NCBI GenBank assembly: GCA_019916065.1
Contig: CM034238.1
Span: 31,567,721 to 31,631,720 of the forward strand
Direction of reading: 5' to 3'
Length of the DNA: 64,000 nucleotides
Source: Vitellaria paradoxa
Lineage: Eukaryota; Streptophyta; Magnoliopsida; Ericales; Sapotaceae
Under the pieces are notes generated by a model. That model searched no databases and was not told the DNA's origin. It saw nothing but the letters and a program-made list of their open reading frames with translations. Numbering within the stretch: position 1 is the first letter of the stretch; the number at the start of each line of letters is the position of its first letter. Made by a program: the position numbers and the translations under genes. Positions 1 through 13,141 of this stretch are shown one piece after another.

Positions 1-69
1 TTCCCTATGGAAAAAGAAATTACACAATTGATTAATGATTCTTGGTATTTGCACCAAAAGTATTTGGAT
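1..69 (+). pseudogene. Endogenous pararetrovirus-like coding remnant (left part, split by copia-1)
   Basis: A short coding remnant on the plus strand that reads into the left LTR of the copia element. The same reading resumes at 4993, and a paralogous uninterrupted copy lies at 6810-6950. Shared residues include YLHQKYLD, directly before the insertion point. The peptide style and the repeated, rearranged context suggest a caulimovirid-like endogenous viral sequence. That assignment is inferred from family resemblance and was not tested by a search. It is broken and non-functional. Confidence 0.45.
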
Positions 70-249
70 TGTCAAAACTACTGAAATGGACTGAATTCCC
101 CACACACCCAACTGGGTTCTTGTGTGTCTTTATATACATAGCTAACATTTACATTGGTGACTCTTTACATTACCTAGGACTAGATACATTGGATGAATAT
201 AGACTAGATACATTAACTGAATTAATGCTTCTATTAATGTACATCAACA
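70..249 (-). repeat. copia-1 3' LTR
   Basis: This 180-bp LTR is the left copy on the plus strand. It is identical to 4813-4992 except for one base. A purine-rich tract lies immediately inside it on the minus strand (about 250-262, GAGGGAGAG), in the expected polypurine-tract position. Confidence 0.95.
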
Positions 250-256
250 CTCTCCC

Positions 257-3200
257 TCAAGCTGGAGCATATATATCATATGTTCCAAGCTTGTTACAAA
301 GATATCTCACCCTAGCTCCCCCTAGAGCTTTAGTAAACAAATCAGCCAATTGATTTTCAGACTTTACATGACTAGTCTTGATAACATTCTGAAGAATTTT
401 CTCCCTAATGAAGTGACAATCAACCTCAATGTGTTTGGTTCTTTCATGAAACACCAGATTAGAAGCTATATGAACAGTAGCTTGATTATCACAAAACAAT
501 TCCATTGGCTGTGATCCAGAAACTCCCAATTCATCTAACATATGACTCATCCAAATTAATTCACAAGATGTATAGGCCATAGCCCTATACTCTGACTCTG
601 CACTCGATCTTGCCACCACAGTTTGCTTCTTACTCTTCTAGGATACTAGATTTCCTCCCACAAAGATACAATATCCAGTAGTGGACCTACTATCTAATGG
701 AGAACCGGCCCAATCAGCATCTGTATATCCTTGGACAAGAGTGTGACCATTATCTCGATACAATAAACCCTGCCCTGGTGCACCTTTTAGATATCTCAGA
801 ATACGAACCACTGCATCCCAATGACTAGAGCGAGGTGCATCAAGAAATTGGCTGACTACACTTGTGGCAAAGGAGATATCTGGTCGTGTGACTGTCAAGT
901 AATTGAGCTTCCCAACTAATCTGCGATATCGACCAGGATCATCTAGTAATTCTCCCTTATCTGCAAGAAGCTTTACATTAGGATCCATTGGAGTATCAAT
1001 AGGTTTGGATCCTAAAATTCCTGTCTCAGCTAGCAGGTCAAGGACATATTTTCTTTGAGAAAGAGCAATACCCTCATGTGACCGTGCAATCTCAATGCCC
1101 AAGAAGTATTTCAATGAACCCAAATCCTTAGTGTTGAACTAGGCTTGAAGGAATATTTTCAGATCATTAATTCCTTGTGTGTCATCTCCTGTGATTACAA
1201 TATCGTCCACATAAACCAATAGCCATATCTTTCCTTGATCAGAGTGGCGGTAGAAGACATAATGGTCAACACCACAACGTATCAACCCAAATTCTATCAC
1301 CACATCACTAAATCGACCAAACTATGCACGAGGAGATTGCTTCAAACCATATAGTGACTTCTTTAACTTGCACACTAGTCCAGACTCTCCCTGAGCAACA
1401 AATCCAGGAGGTTGCTCCATATACACTTCTTCGGTGAGATCGCCATGGAGAAACGCATTTTTAACATCAAGCTGATGAAGAGACCAGTGAAAAATAGCTG
1501 CAAGAGAGATAAGGAGGCGCACGGATGAAATCTTGGCCACAGGAGAAAAAGTTTCTGAAAAATCCAACCCATATACTTGAGTGTATCTTTTAGCAACAAG
1601 TCGTGCTTTCAACCAATCAACAGAACCATCAGGATGAACTTTGACATTGTACACCCATCGACATCCAACGGTTGACTTGTCAGGAGAAAGAGTGACCAGT
1701 TCCCATGTATCATTGGCTCGAAGAGCTAACATCTCTTCTTCCATGGCATTATGCCACCCAGAATGAGAAAGTGCTTCAGATACAGAGTTAGGAATGGATA
1801 AAGAAGACAATGAGGTAACAAAAGCAGAATAAGTGGGAGACAAAGCTGTATAAGATACAAAATTAGAAATAGGGTGAGTAGTGCAAGTGCGTTTACCTTT
1901 TCGAAGGGCAACAGGAAGATCAAGGTCACTACAATTTGACTCAGGAACAGGATCTGAAGACGGAGGTAGAAAAGATGGAGTGCCTGAAGCAGTAGAGGAC
2001 TCGGTAGCTGGCTGCCGTCAGGTATAAACCTGCAAATCAAGACGTGAAAGACGAAGAGGAGAAATAATAGGCAAAGGAAGACTCTCATTCAAATCAGTTA
2101 AAGAAGAATTATCAGAGAAGGTATTCTCAAAGAATGAAACATCAGCACATACAAAATATCGATGAAGTGATGGACTGTAACATCGATATCCTTTCTGTAA
2201 CCGAGAGTACCCCAAAAAGACACACTTAATAGCACGAGGATCAAGCTTGTCAACACTACTATCAAGCTGATGAACAAAAGCAACACATCCAAAGATTCGT
2301 GGAGAAAGAGAAAACAAAGGTGTGTTAGGAAACATCACAGAATAAGGAGAGCGACCTTGCAGAACAGATGAAGGCATTCTATTAATTAAATAGCATGCAG
2401 TAAGAATAGCATCCCCCCAAAAAACCTTTGGAACTTTCATGTGAAACATAAGGCAACGAGCAGTCTCAATAAGATGCAAGTTCTTGCGTTCAGCAACTCT
2501 ATTTTGTTGTGGAGTACGAGAACAAGAAGACTGATGAATCATGCCAAATGAGGACATAAAGTCAGTAAAAGGTTTTGAAAAATATTCTTTGGCATTATCA
2601 CTGCGCAGAACTTTGATAGTCACACCAAATTGAGTTTTAATTTCAGCACAAAAAGATTGAAAAATGGATAACAACTCAGAACAATCTTTCATTAGATAAA
2701 TCCATGTAAGACGGGAGAAGTCATCAATAAAAGTAACAAAATACTTAAAGCCCAATTTTGAAACAACACGACTTGGGCCCCATACATCAGAATGGACCAA
2801 ATCAAAAAGACTAGATGAACGATTATTGACTCTAGGACTAAAGGAAGCACGGTGATGCTTTCCTAACTGACAAGACTCACAATTTAAAGACTGAACTTGA
2901 CTCAAACTGGGAACCATGGACTTTAGCTTATCAAAGGACGGATGACCAAGACGACAGTGAACTTCAATGGGAGCAGCAACAGCAGAACAAGAGGTAGATG
3001 GAGGTGAAGACGAATCAGCCAGATAATAGAGTCCCTAAGCTTCATGCCCTTCTCCAATCTTCTTCCTCGTCTTTAAATCCTGAATAACCACAGAGTTAGG
3101 AAAGAAAGTCATTGAACAATTCAGTTGTTTGGTGAGTTTACTAACAGACAGGAGATTGAAAGACAAGGAAGGAACATATAAAACAAAGGATAATGGTAAA

Positions 3201-4375
3201 GATGTATAAACTTTACCGATACCCTTAACTGGATTAGATGACCCATTAGCTGTAGTAACACTAGGAATGGTAGAACACTGAATATTAGAGAATAATGACG
3301 AAGAACTAGACATATGATCTGAAGCACCAGAATCAATGACCCAAGGCACACAAGTGGTAGAATTACCTTGGTGGGCTAGTGAAGCTATGGGAAGAGAGGC
3401 CTGGTGAGCTGTCTAAAACTGAAGGAATCTAGCATACTCTTCTCCTGAAAGAGTCACCGTTGGTGATTCACTTGTACTGGGCTTATCTGTAGAAGGATTA
3501 GAGGAAACTGTATGAACCATATGAGCTGGCTTGCCATGAAGATTCCAGCAAGTTTCCTTAGCATGACCAATACGACCACAGTTAGAACATTTTGGTCTTA
3601 CACCACGACCTCCACGTCCACGACCACGACCACGACCGCCACGAGTCCCTTGATCCCAATTTTGAGATGAGATCATGTGACTGGAGTTCTTACTTTCGGT
3701 AGTTATCTGACTGGCTAGGGCAGTTCGTGTGGCATCAACAGTATTGGATTGATCCATAGACGCAGCTCTCATGACTCGAGAGTAGGTTTCAGCGAATGAG
3801 GGGAGTGAAGCTCCACTAAGAATTTGAGCCTTAACAGGTTCAAACTCAGGATCTAGCCCAGCAAGGAAACGAAGTACAACCATTTGTTCCTTTTGTTTTT
3901 GCATCACATTGACATCAGTTGATAAGGGCTGGAGAGAATTTAACTCCTCATGAACACGCTTCAAGGAGGCAAAGTATTCAGCGACTAGTCTGCCGGATTG
4001 TTGAAGTTGAAAGAATTCTTGGGATAGATCATACATACGAGTAAGATCACTAGAAAACAGTAGGCGAACATATTCCCAAATATCCTTACAGGTGTCAAGG
4101 TGTGTACACATGTCGGCGATGTTGGGTTCCATTGAATTCCATAGTAAACTAACAAGATGAGCATCCCCTTGGATCCAAGCATCATGCTTAGAATCAGTCT
4201 CTGGTGGAGCAGACTCAGTCAAGTGTTTCTGTTTTCCATATCCCGTCACTGCAACCTTGATGGCCTTAGACCATTGAATGTAATTAGTACCATTCAATTT
4301 CCTGGTAGTCAGCTGCTGAGGCATGGAAATGGGACTGAGAAGCTTCTGCTCAGCTGGTGAATCTGAGGAGGCCAT
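257..4375 (-). pseudogene. copia-1 gag-pol polyprotein, one frame with six premature stops
   Basis: One uninterrupted frame of about 1,370 codons from ATG at 4375 to the natural stop at 257, broken by stops at 3413, 3035, 2018, 1322, 1139 and 638. Gag (4375-3416) has a CCHC zinc knuckle at 3589-3548 (CSNCGRIGHAKETC). Protease shows DSGA at 3334-3323. Integrase (about 2990-2100) has the HHCC finger followed by the catalytic-core residues in HSDVWGP, LRSDN and VAERKN. Reverse transcriptase carries LDVKNAFLHG and YVDDI (1213-1199). RNase H shows SSAESEYRA and ends near 257. The frame has no indels. All six stops can be explained by single transitions (CAG to TAG, CGA to TGA, TGG to TAG). Confidence 0.93.
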
Positions 4376-4798
4376 TAGAACAGAATGACCTTGTTGGATT
4401 TAAGAAGAACAGTAAATTTGACAACTGAAGGGCAGCGGAACTGAAGAACTTCGAGAAACAGGTTCAGAACTCAAACAAAGGCCATAAATAGGCTCGTCGG
4501 AGCAGGACAACTTCACCGAAGAAAGCACAGAAGGCGACGATGGCCCACGCGCATTCACGCGCTGTCAAAGCTACTGCGCGTGGGACCCACGCGCTGGCGA
4601 CGAAGGGCGCGTGTGGGCGCGTGAGCTACTTTCCGGTGACGGGATCTCGACGGCTGGACTCGTCGGCGGCAGGCGACTCTGACAGCTAATAGACTTTGAT
4701 CCAAACAGTAGCGGAGAGGAGAAACTTGTGTTTTGTACCACCAACGGTGGTTCCAAACTGCATTGCTGCACTGATCAGATGAGTACCAGGAGCATAAC
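4376..4798 (-). other. copia-1 untranslated leader, GC-rich with palindrome
   Basis: The leader between the primer-binding site and gag. Unlike the AT-rich surroundings, 4510-4690 is rich in CpG and GCGCG words. It contains a near-perfect palindrome at 4576-4594: 9-bp arms GCGCGTGGG and CCCACGCGC around a single A. Such a structure could act as a packaging or dimerisation signal, but that is inference. No convincing host gene is present here. Confidence 0.7.
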
Positions 4799-4812
4799 TG
4801 GCTTTGATACCA
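4799..4812 (-). other. copia-1 primer-binding site (initiator tRNA-Met type)
   Basis: On the minus strand, directly after the LTR, the sequence reads TGGTATCAAAGCC. This matches the usual plant copia primer-binding site complementary to the 3' end of initiator tRNA-Met, with one difference from the common TGGTATCAGAGC form. Confidence 0.85.
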
Positions 4813-4992
4813 TGTCAAAACTACTGAAATGGACTGAATTCCCCACACACCCAACTGGGTTCTTGTGTGTCTTTATATACATAGCTAACATTTACATTGG
4901 TGACTCTTTACATTACCTAGGACTAGATACATTGGATGAATATAGACTAGATACATTAATTGAATTAATGCTTCTATTAATGTACATCAACA
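4813..4992 (-). repeat. copia-1 5' LTR
   Basis: This 180-bp LTR is the right copy on the plus strand and acts as the promoter-side LTR for the minus-strand element. It ends at the TGGAT target duplication (4993-4997). Confidence 0.95.
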
Positions 4993-5529
4993 TGGATAAA
5001 ACAAGTTACCGGGCTCGGGAATTCAAGTACAAACCCATTTATGAGGGAATTTTATGAGTATCTAGATCAGTTGAAATACACCACTTTACTCAAAATAATA
5101 AACCCACTGAAATTTTTAATTACAACAAATGTGCTATACTAAAGGTGTTGACCATCATAGACTGGGGATTTGAACCTAGCAAATCAAGAAAGCTTTAATG
5201 GGAAGGCATACAATTTTCCTACAATTATTGGGATTATGTTGATGCCTCGACATACGCCTTTTACTACGAGAACCCAAAGAAAAGCATTCATGGCTCTTCC
5301 AAATAAATGGAGATTTTTTGGAATTATCCAGAAGCATTCCATCACGGTACTATCAATGGTGGCATAAATTCGATCCAGAATTATTCTTACTACCCCAAGC
5401 CATTGAGGAAGAATATCCTCGCTAGGTCAAGGTTCACCTTGTCTTGAATATACAAGAGTCCCTTTGTAAGGGACAACTACTATTTTGCTGAATTTAGACT
5501 ATCCTAGATATGGAAACGGGGCCTTGCCA
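4993..5529 (+). pseudogene. Endogenous pararetrovirus-like coding remnant (continuation)
   Basis: A plus-strand reading with several stops that continues the remnant at 1-69 once the copia insertion is ignored. Visible pieces include EFKYKPIYEGIL (about 5021-5056) and, about 150 bp further on, WDYVD and YYENPKKKHSW around 5230-5295. The tail 5460-5550 is repeated at 6411-6510. The composition and repeated blocks are consistent with a decayed caulimovirid-like structural or movement region. The family assignment is tentative. Confidence 0.45.
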
Positions 5530-5889
5530 TTAGCCAGGACGAATTAGGGAATAGGATGGGGTAGGCCTAGGGTAGTAATATCGATTACTAGGTCTAGCAT
5601 TTAGTCTATTTATTTGAGAAATCATTATTCCATCTTGTTCATGACCAGCTATAGTGTTAGCAACTCTTAAATTTGCCATAAGAGTATTATCAGGACTGAA
5701 GTAATTATCGAGTCTCTTGAAGTTATGAACTTCCGTCGATAAGGTATTAATTTTTAAATTTTTGAACTTTGCTTCAAGAAAATTAGAAAATTCAGTCATA
5801 TTGACCAAGCTATCTGACTCAAACTTGAATCCATTAAGCTGAGGTAGAGCTTTAATAATAGGTTCGTTATTAAATTTTGAGAAATACCA
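5530..5889 (-). pseudogene. Endogenous pararetrovirus-like fragment, copy 1 (inverted)
   Basis: A minus-strand open stretch containing MTEFSNFLEAKFKNLK, LRVANTIAG and QINRLNARPSN. It is closely repeated at 5890-6296 (about 80% of residues alike by eye), so this block is a direct duplication lying opposite in orientation to the flanking plus-strand remnants at 4993 and 6411. No complete gene remains. I read it as part of a rearranged endogenous pararetrovirus locus. An unrelated repeat family is possible. Confidence 0.45.
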
Positions 5890-6296
5890 TTATTTCAACT
5901 GATAGCTTACATACATTTGAAATAATTTGGATATCTCATAGATGGGTCTGTACTTGAATTCCCATAAAGAAAAAAAAAGGAAAGAAAAAAGAAAAAAACA
6001 CGTAGGGTAGTAATATTGATTACTAGGTCTAGCATTTAGTCTATTTATTTGAGCAATCATTATTCCATCTTGTTCAAGACCAGCTATAGTATTAGCAACT
6101 CTTAAATTTGTCGTAAGAGTATTATCAAGACTGAAGTTATTGAGCCTTCTGAAATTATCAACTTCTATTGATAATGTATTAGTTTTTAAATTTTTTAACT
6201 TTGCTTCAAGCAAATTAGAAAATTCAGTCATATTGACCGAGCTATCTGACTCAAACTTGAATCCATTAAGCTAAGGCAAAGGTTTAATGATAGGTT
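5890..6296 (-). pseudogene. Endogenous pararetrovirus-like fragment, copy 2 (inverted)
   Basis: The second copy of the minus-strand block: MTEFSNLLEAKLKNLK and QINRLNARPSN are recognisable. At its low-coordinate end (about 5928-5965) the minus strand also carries the EFKYRPIYE peptide that is found on the plus strand at about 5021 and 6901, showing that both orientations of the same source are joined here. Confidence 0.45.
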
Positions 6297-6410
6297 CCTT
6301 GATTTGTTCTTTATGTTGGATCAACCTGGATTATTAACATTTTCTAATTAGTCTTCTATTCTATTTAATTGATTTCCAATAGTTTGCATAAATACATTTG
6401 TATAATTTAA

Positions 6411-6960
6411 TTCCCTTTGTAAGGGACAATCTACCCTTTACTATTTTGCTGAATTCAGACTATCCTGGATATGGAAACGGAACCTTGCCATTAGCCAGAC
6501 GAATTAGGGATACCCATTCTAATTCGTACCTACCACTTTAGATGGTGGAAGGAATTTTCTGATTCCAAACCCCATAATCCTGGTATCCCCGAATACATAT
6601 ATTTGAGGCTTCTCAGAAAATAGTGATGAAGAGTCCCAACTTATGGACTTAAACCAGTTATTTGCAGAAAGTAAAGAAGGGAGAACTTTCTCCAATGGAA
6701 AAATCAGAATCCAAGAGCTCAAAAGAAAGCTATAAAGAATCCCCTTTAACTACTAAGCAAATATTATTGCAAACACCTGACTATAAGCAGAGTGTAGTAA
6801 TAGAGACAATTCTCCCTATAGAAAAAGAAGATAAACAATGGTTTCATGATCCTTGATACTTGCACCAAAAGTATTTGGATAAAGCAAGTTACCCGCCTCA
6901 TAAATTCAAGTATAGACCCATTTATGAGGAAATTTTACGAGTATTCCACACTCTTTCTTC
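6411..6960 (+). pseudogene. Endogenous pararetrovirus-like coding remnant (uninterrupted paralogue of the copia-1 target)
   Basis: A plus-strand remnant. It begins with a block repeated from 5460 and continues through a lysine- and serine-rich stretch (MEKSESKSSKESYKES) to YLHQKYLDKASYPPHKF. The last part is the paralogue of the sequence into which copia-1 inserted (1-69 plus 4993 onward) and serves as an empty-site comparator. One in-frame stop precedes YLHQ. Non-functional. Confidence 0.45.
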
Positions 6961-7080
6961 TCATTTTTTCATTATTTTCAACTTCTTTATGACTTGTTGT
7001 TTATTTCCTTTTTTAGGGTTAAATGTAACTCAACACACCAATTCAACTCACATATTTCAATTACAATTACAACACCAAGC

Positions 7081-7285
7081 ATAATGTCCTTTTGGGAAAG
7101 TCCCAATGGCTTTGGTTGCATTGCCCCCAAAAAGGTAGTCCATTTTCAGTCATGTTAAATAGCCTATCAAATATAGAAGTTTCTACTGAAGGATATTTGT
7201 CCAAAATAAACATTACTATGAAGAACAATCAAATCTTTAAACAGGTTGCATGGTTTCATGCTTGTCTTTCTACAAAAAAATAAAA
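7081..7285 (+). pseudogene. Possible further remnant of the same viral-like locus
   Basis: A short coding-like stretch starting with ATG at 7084 (MSFWESPNGFGCIAPKK), followed by a frameshifted continuation (about 7155-7283). It follows an AT-rich spacer after the 6411-6960 remnant and is on the same strand. I do not recognise a domain. It is listed because of its position and protein-like composition, with low confidence. Confidence 0.2.
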
Positions 7286-7342
7286 TAAATTAGTAGTAGT
7301 AGAGGAACTAAAATCTACATTGGACCTTTGTAACTGCTAGTT

Positions 7343-7458
7343 CTCATTCTCCACAAGTTTAAAACTTGAATGGAATAAATGGGCACGCACATAATCTCAT
7401 CTCATTCTCCACAAGTTTAAAACTTGAATGGAATATATGGGCACGCACATAACCTCAT
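7343..7458. repeat. 58-bp tandem duplication, two copies
   Basis: Copies at 7343-7400 and 7401-7458 differ at about two positions. Each contains CTCATTCTCCACAAG and GGGCACGCACATAA. This is a recent local duplication in noncoding DNA, with no function evident. Confidence 0.9.
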
Positions 7459-8734
7459 TGTGTTGACGACAAACAAACAGGTTTGTGATGATAAACATAG
7501 TTTTTAAACTTATAAATGGATTAAAAGACCTGCTAGAATTCTTTGTTTACTAAAAGTTGCAACTTTCACCACGAACTTCCTCTTGAGAATAACCCCACAA
7601 ACCAACTTCCACCCCCACCCAAAATATATATATATATCCTCATCTCATATTTTTCATGACCAGAGACCAACAGGAAGCCATTTTAACCAGCACCATAAAG
7701 ATATATCGCTCAGACTACCAATTTCGAAAGTACCAAATCAACACCATTTTTTATTTAAGGTAAATTGTTTAGCACACAACAACTTCTAATGAAGAATTAC
7801 CATTATGTTTGGTAAAGGACCTCAAAACCTATACTTTATAGGTCACTAAGTAGTGGAATTTGAAAGTAAATGAAGACAGAAAGCCAAACAACGCATCTAT
7901 AAATTCCATAATACATCTCAATGTCATCAATGATTCCAGAACATACAGCACATCGATGAACAATAGAAGTTAATTCACAGGAATTGATATCTGATAATCA
8001 CAAGATAAGCAAATGGAAGGGATAAATAGTCATGCACAAACAAAAACTGTTCAAAATTGAAATTAATTTACAAACATATACAAGAAATAAGATCCTTCCG
8101 AGTAATGAATTGATGCACTCAACAAATACAACAAACTCTGGTGGAGGTGTGTACATATTACAAGATTTAGAAGGCCTAACCTGAAACAATCTGGAGGACG
8201 AATTCCTGACCTCTGACTCTCTGAGATATGGTCCGTCTATCAGCTAGTTCTCGGGCAATACAGAAGACAAGGGTTGAAGTCTGCTTCAGCTCGGAGTGTC
8301 TCCGAGCTACGGCCCCAACCTAGGGTTCACGGGCTGAGGAAGACAAAACTCTAATTACTAGGCTACGAGGGCGATGGGAAATATGTGAGCGGAGGGAACC
8401 CCCTTCACAGGCATGAACTGAAAAGGGAGAGAGGGTTGAGACTGGCAGTCTGAGCAAGAGGAGTCGGCACCCTGCTGATTCGAAGTCATTTGAAATGAAT
8501 ACTTTTTCGACTGACATTGCTTATTATTATTATCATTATTTAATTAATGAATTCGTCTTCGGTGAAGACGACTTCATATATCATTTCTTCACAACTTTTT
8601 AACTACCGGTGAATGGGATAGGGGAACAGAGATGATGTTGCTGAACAGGCACTGAAAATGTTAAAAATGTGATGAAAATTCCAATGTCTAAAATGTTACT
8701 TCCAGCGTCAAATGTCACAGAAATTTCATAAAGA
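7459..8734. other. Intergenic region; GC-richer exon-like patch at 8190-8517
   Basis: No gene is recognised. The patch 8190-8517 is GC-richer than its surroundings. On the minus strand it is open for 65 codons from ATG at 8517. Further down, the minus strand has a plausible splice donor (CAG|GTTAGG near 8178-8185). It could be the first exon or 5' UTR of an unidentified minus-strand transcript. Short AT-rich and trinucleotide runs (ATT repeats near 8524-8541) follow. Confidence 0.3.
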
Positions 8735-9385
8735 AGGGGATAACTGTATTTGATCAAACAGCAGTGGTTCTGTTTTGTAACTAGGATTACACTACTCGTA
8801 TTTTTTTGTCTTTCAGGCCTTGCTGCTTTTGTTCTTGGTTGCCAAGGAAATGAATTTGACTCCCAAGATTGGAAAAAAATTTGAAGGAAATGAATTTGAT
8901 ATAGCAGTATTTATGCGCCTTCTACATTTGTAGTCTCCCTTGCAGGCATTATCCCTTGGAATTAAACAGACAAAAATTTTATTTTTTGGGAATGTCTAGG
9001 GGCAAATATCCTTTTCCGGGAATGTCCAGCTGGATGTTTGGCTTTCTCTGGTCACATGCTGTCATATTGGATGAAATTCGCGAGGGAATTGTTTCGAATT
9101 CCAATTTTTCTTGGCCTCCGTCTGAATCAGAAAACATGCAGAAACTACGTTGGTTGAGCAGGAGCTGCTTTTGGCAGCATATTCTGTTATGACATCTTGG
9201 CTCCCTTAGGTAGATCATCATCATCAACCACTAGAACTGCCTCAGTATATTTTTCCCTAATTTCTGCAGAGTTTTTCCTTTTCTATTATCATCGTCATCA
9301 TCATCATCATCTATTTCTTGGTTGCAGAAGGTATCAGGATTTGAACCATGCCCGGATAAATACATCTCCCCATACTTGAAATCTG
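8735..9385 (+). pseudogene. SCPL pseudogene 1 (internal deletions)
   Basis: Fragments of a serine carboxypeptidase-like gene in the same order as SCPL-A. There is a degenerate 5' end and exon 1 (8735-8890), then the start of exon 3 (GGCAAATATCCTTTTC near 9001) fused abruptly to the middle of exon 4 (TGGTCACATGCTGTCAT near 9049), the intron 4 region with a CATCAT run, and the start of exon 5 (9331-9385). Exon 2, the active-site serine part of exon 3 and everything after early exon 5 are missing. It cannot encode an enzyme. Confidence 0.9.
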
Positions 9386-9719
9386 ATTTAACTTTCATAA
9401 TTTCCATTTATGTACTGCCAGCAACTATCTATTCAGAGAACAGATTTGCGAAAGTAACTGCAATTAGTTCAAAAGCAGGACATCTTTAACAAATCCCTCC
9501 CACCTCCCCCCGTGCGAATAGGATAGTGGGTTAAGTTGCGCATGAAAATATTCTATCCACCTTATTGTGGGAAAATGCTAGGATTTTGTGCATCAGTGAT
9601 GCACTGAAGTGGGAATGTAATACTGCCGATGTTAATTCTAGTGATAATAATATAAATTGTTTGCAACCAAGTGAAACAAATATATGAATCTATCTGTTGC
9701 CTTATAGTTCTTTCCAATT
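9386..9719. other. Intergenic spacer
   Basis: AT-rich spacer between the SCPL pseudogene and the next SCPL promoter block. Nothing recognisable was seen. Confidence 0.5.
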
Positions 9720-9965
9720 TTAATACCATTTAACTATAACCTCATTTAACCTTTTACATTCAACAAGTATTAGCATTTGTCCTGAAATAGCCGGCTGATT
9801 AGTCAACCCTTGTCCAATCTGATCATTCTTATGTTTGCACTTGCAATAAGGTTTGATAGTAACCAGAAAGTCCCAAAGAAAATGAATAACATCACATAGC
9901 GGCATGCATCAAAACTGTCATTGGAATGAAAAATCCAACAAGATCAATCACAAATGATACTTTCA
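9720..9965 (+). promoter_or_regulatory. Conserved SCPL upstream block (promoter of a lost copy)
   Basis: This block is alignable by eye to the upstream regions of SCPL-B, C and D (43717-43960, 50340-50640, 58120-58350). The best conserved core is TGAAATAGCCGGC followed by a GATTNGTCAA-like stretch. Downstream come TCTTATGTTTG and GGCATGCAT words that recur in every copy. Here it precedes only an exon-1 shard, but it also lies upstream of SCPL-A. A promoter role is inferred from position and conservation. Confidence 0.55.
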
Positions 9966-9989
9966 ACATTTGTTACAAAAAAGAGGGAT

Positions 9990-10055
9990 ATGCAGTTGTC
10001 TCTATTTCAATATCGCTTTTTCTTTCAAGCCTTACTGCTTCTGTCCATTGTTATG
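9990..10055 (+). pseudogene. SCPL exon-1 shard
   Basis: About 65 bp resembling the signal-peptide part of SCPL-C exon 1. The end, CTTCTGTCCATTGTTATG, matches the SCPL-C sequence exactly. It breaks off at about 10055, where a second partial upstream block begins. It is the remnant of a deleted SCPL copy whose promoter is the block at 9720-9965. Confidence 0.65.
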
Positions 10056-10174
10056 AATCTTATGTTTGTACGCATGCATAGAAAATGCCATTCGTATGAA
10101 AAATTCAAGGTATAAAACGTTTACTTTCAACATTCGTTGCAGAAATTGTATGAAGAGGGGGATAATTGTATTAG

Positions 10175-12939
<2,765 letters not shown>

Positions 12940-13097
12940 AACAAATGTATTGAAATTTGGATTACTATTTGTGTACCGCTTGCAATTATTCGAAGAAGAG
13001 CATTAATTCCCAAAGCAGCCACAATTTTCTTATTTTGTGTTAGTTCTGAAGCTGCACTTGAAAAGTTTTCTATTTTTCTTTTTATGCGACTTGGATT

Positions 13098-13103
13098 AAT
13101 AAA
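13098..13103 (+). terminator. Polyadenylation signal of SCPL-A
   Basis: AATAAA about 160 bp after the stop codon and just before the copia-2 LTR. It is in the right place for the 3' end of the SCPL-A transcript. Confidence 0.6.
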
Positions 13104-13141
13104 ATCTATTCTATCGGACAGCTTAAAGAAAACGTGTCAAC

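Larger units (their letters stand above)
70..4992 (-). mobile_element. copia-1: complete Ty1/copia LTR retrotransposon
   Basis: A 4,923-bp element bounded by two 180-bp LTRs (70-249 and 4813-4992), each starting TG and ending CA. The LTRs differ at one site (about position 217, C against T). A perfect 5-bp target duplication TGGAT flanks the element (65-69 and 4993-4997). Reading on the minus strand, the order is 5' LTR, primer-binding site, leader, gag, protease, integrase, reverse transcriptase, RNase H, purine tract, 3' LTR. Integrase before RT is the copia order. LTR identity implies a recent insertion, yet the single gag-pol frame has six in-frame stops, so this copy cannot encode its own proteins. 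Confidence 0.95.

Noticed and set aside
1726..2088. Leucine-rich minus-strand open frames overlapping copia-1 integrase and RT
   Set aside because: They are frame shadows of the gag-pol frame, which alone carries the recognised domains.
4555..4854. A 99-codon minus-strand open frame in the copia-1 leader and LTR
   Set aside because: It crosses the primer-binding site and the LTR boundary and is in the GC-rich leader. The gag start at 4375 with its zinc knuckle is the real coding start.
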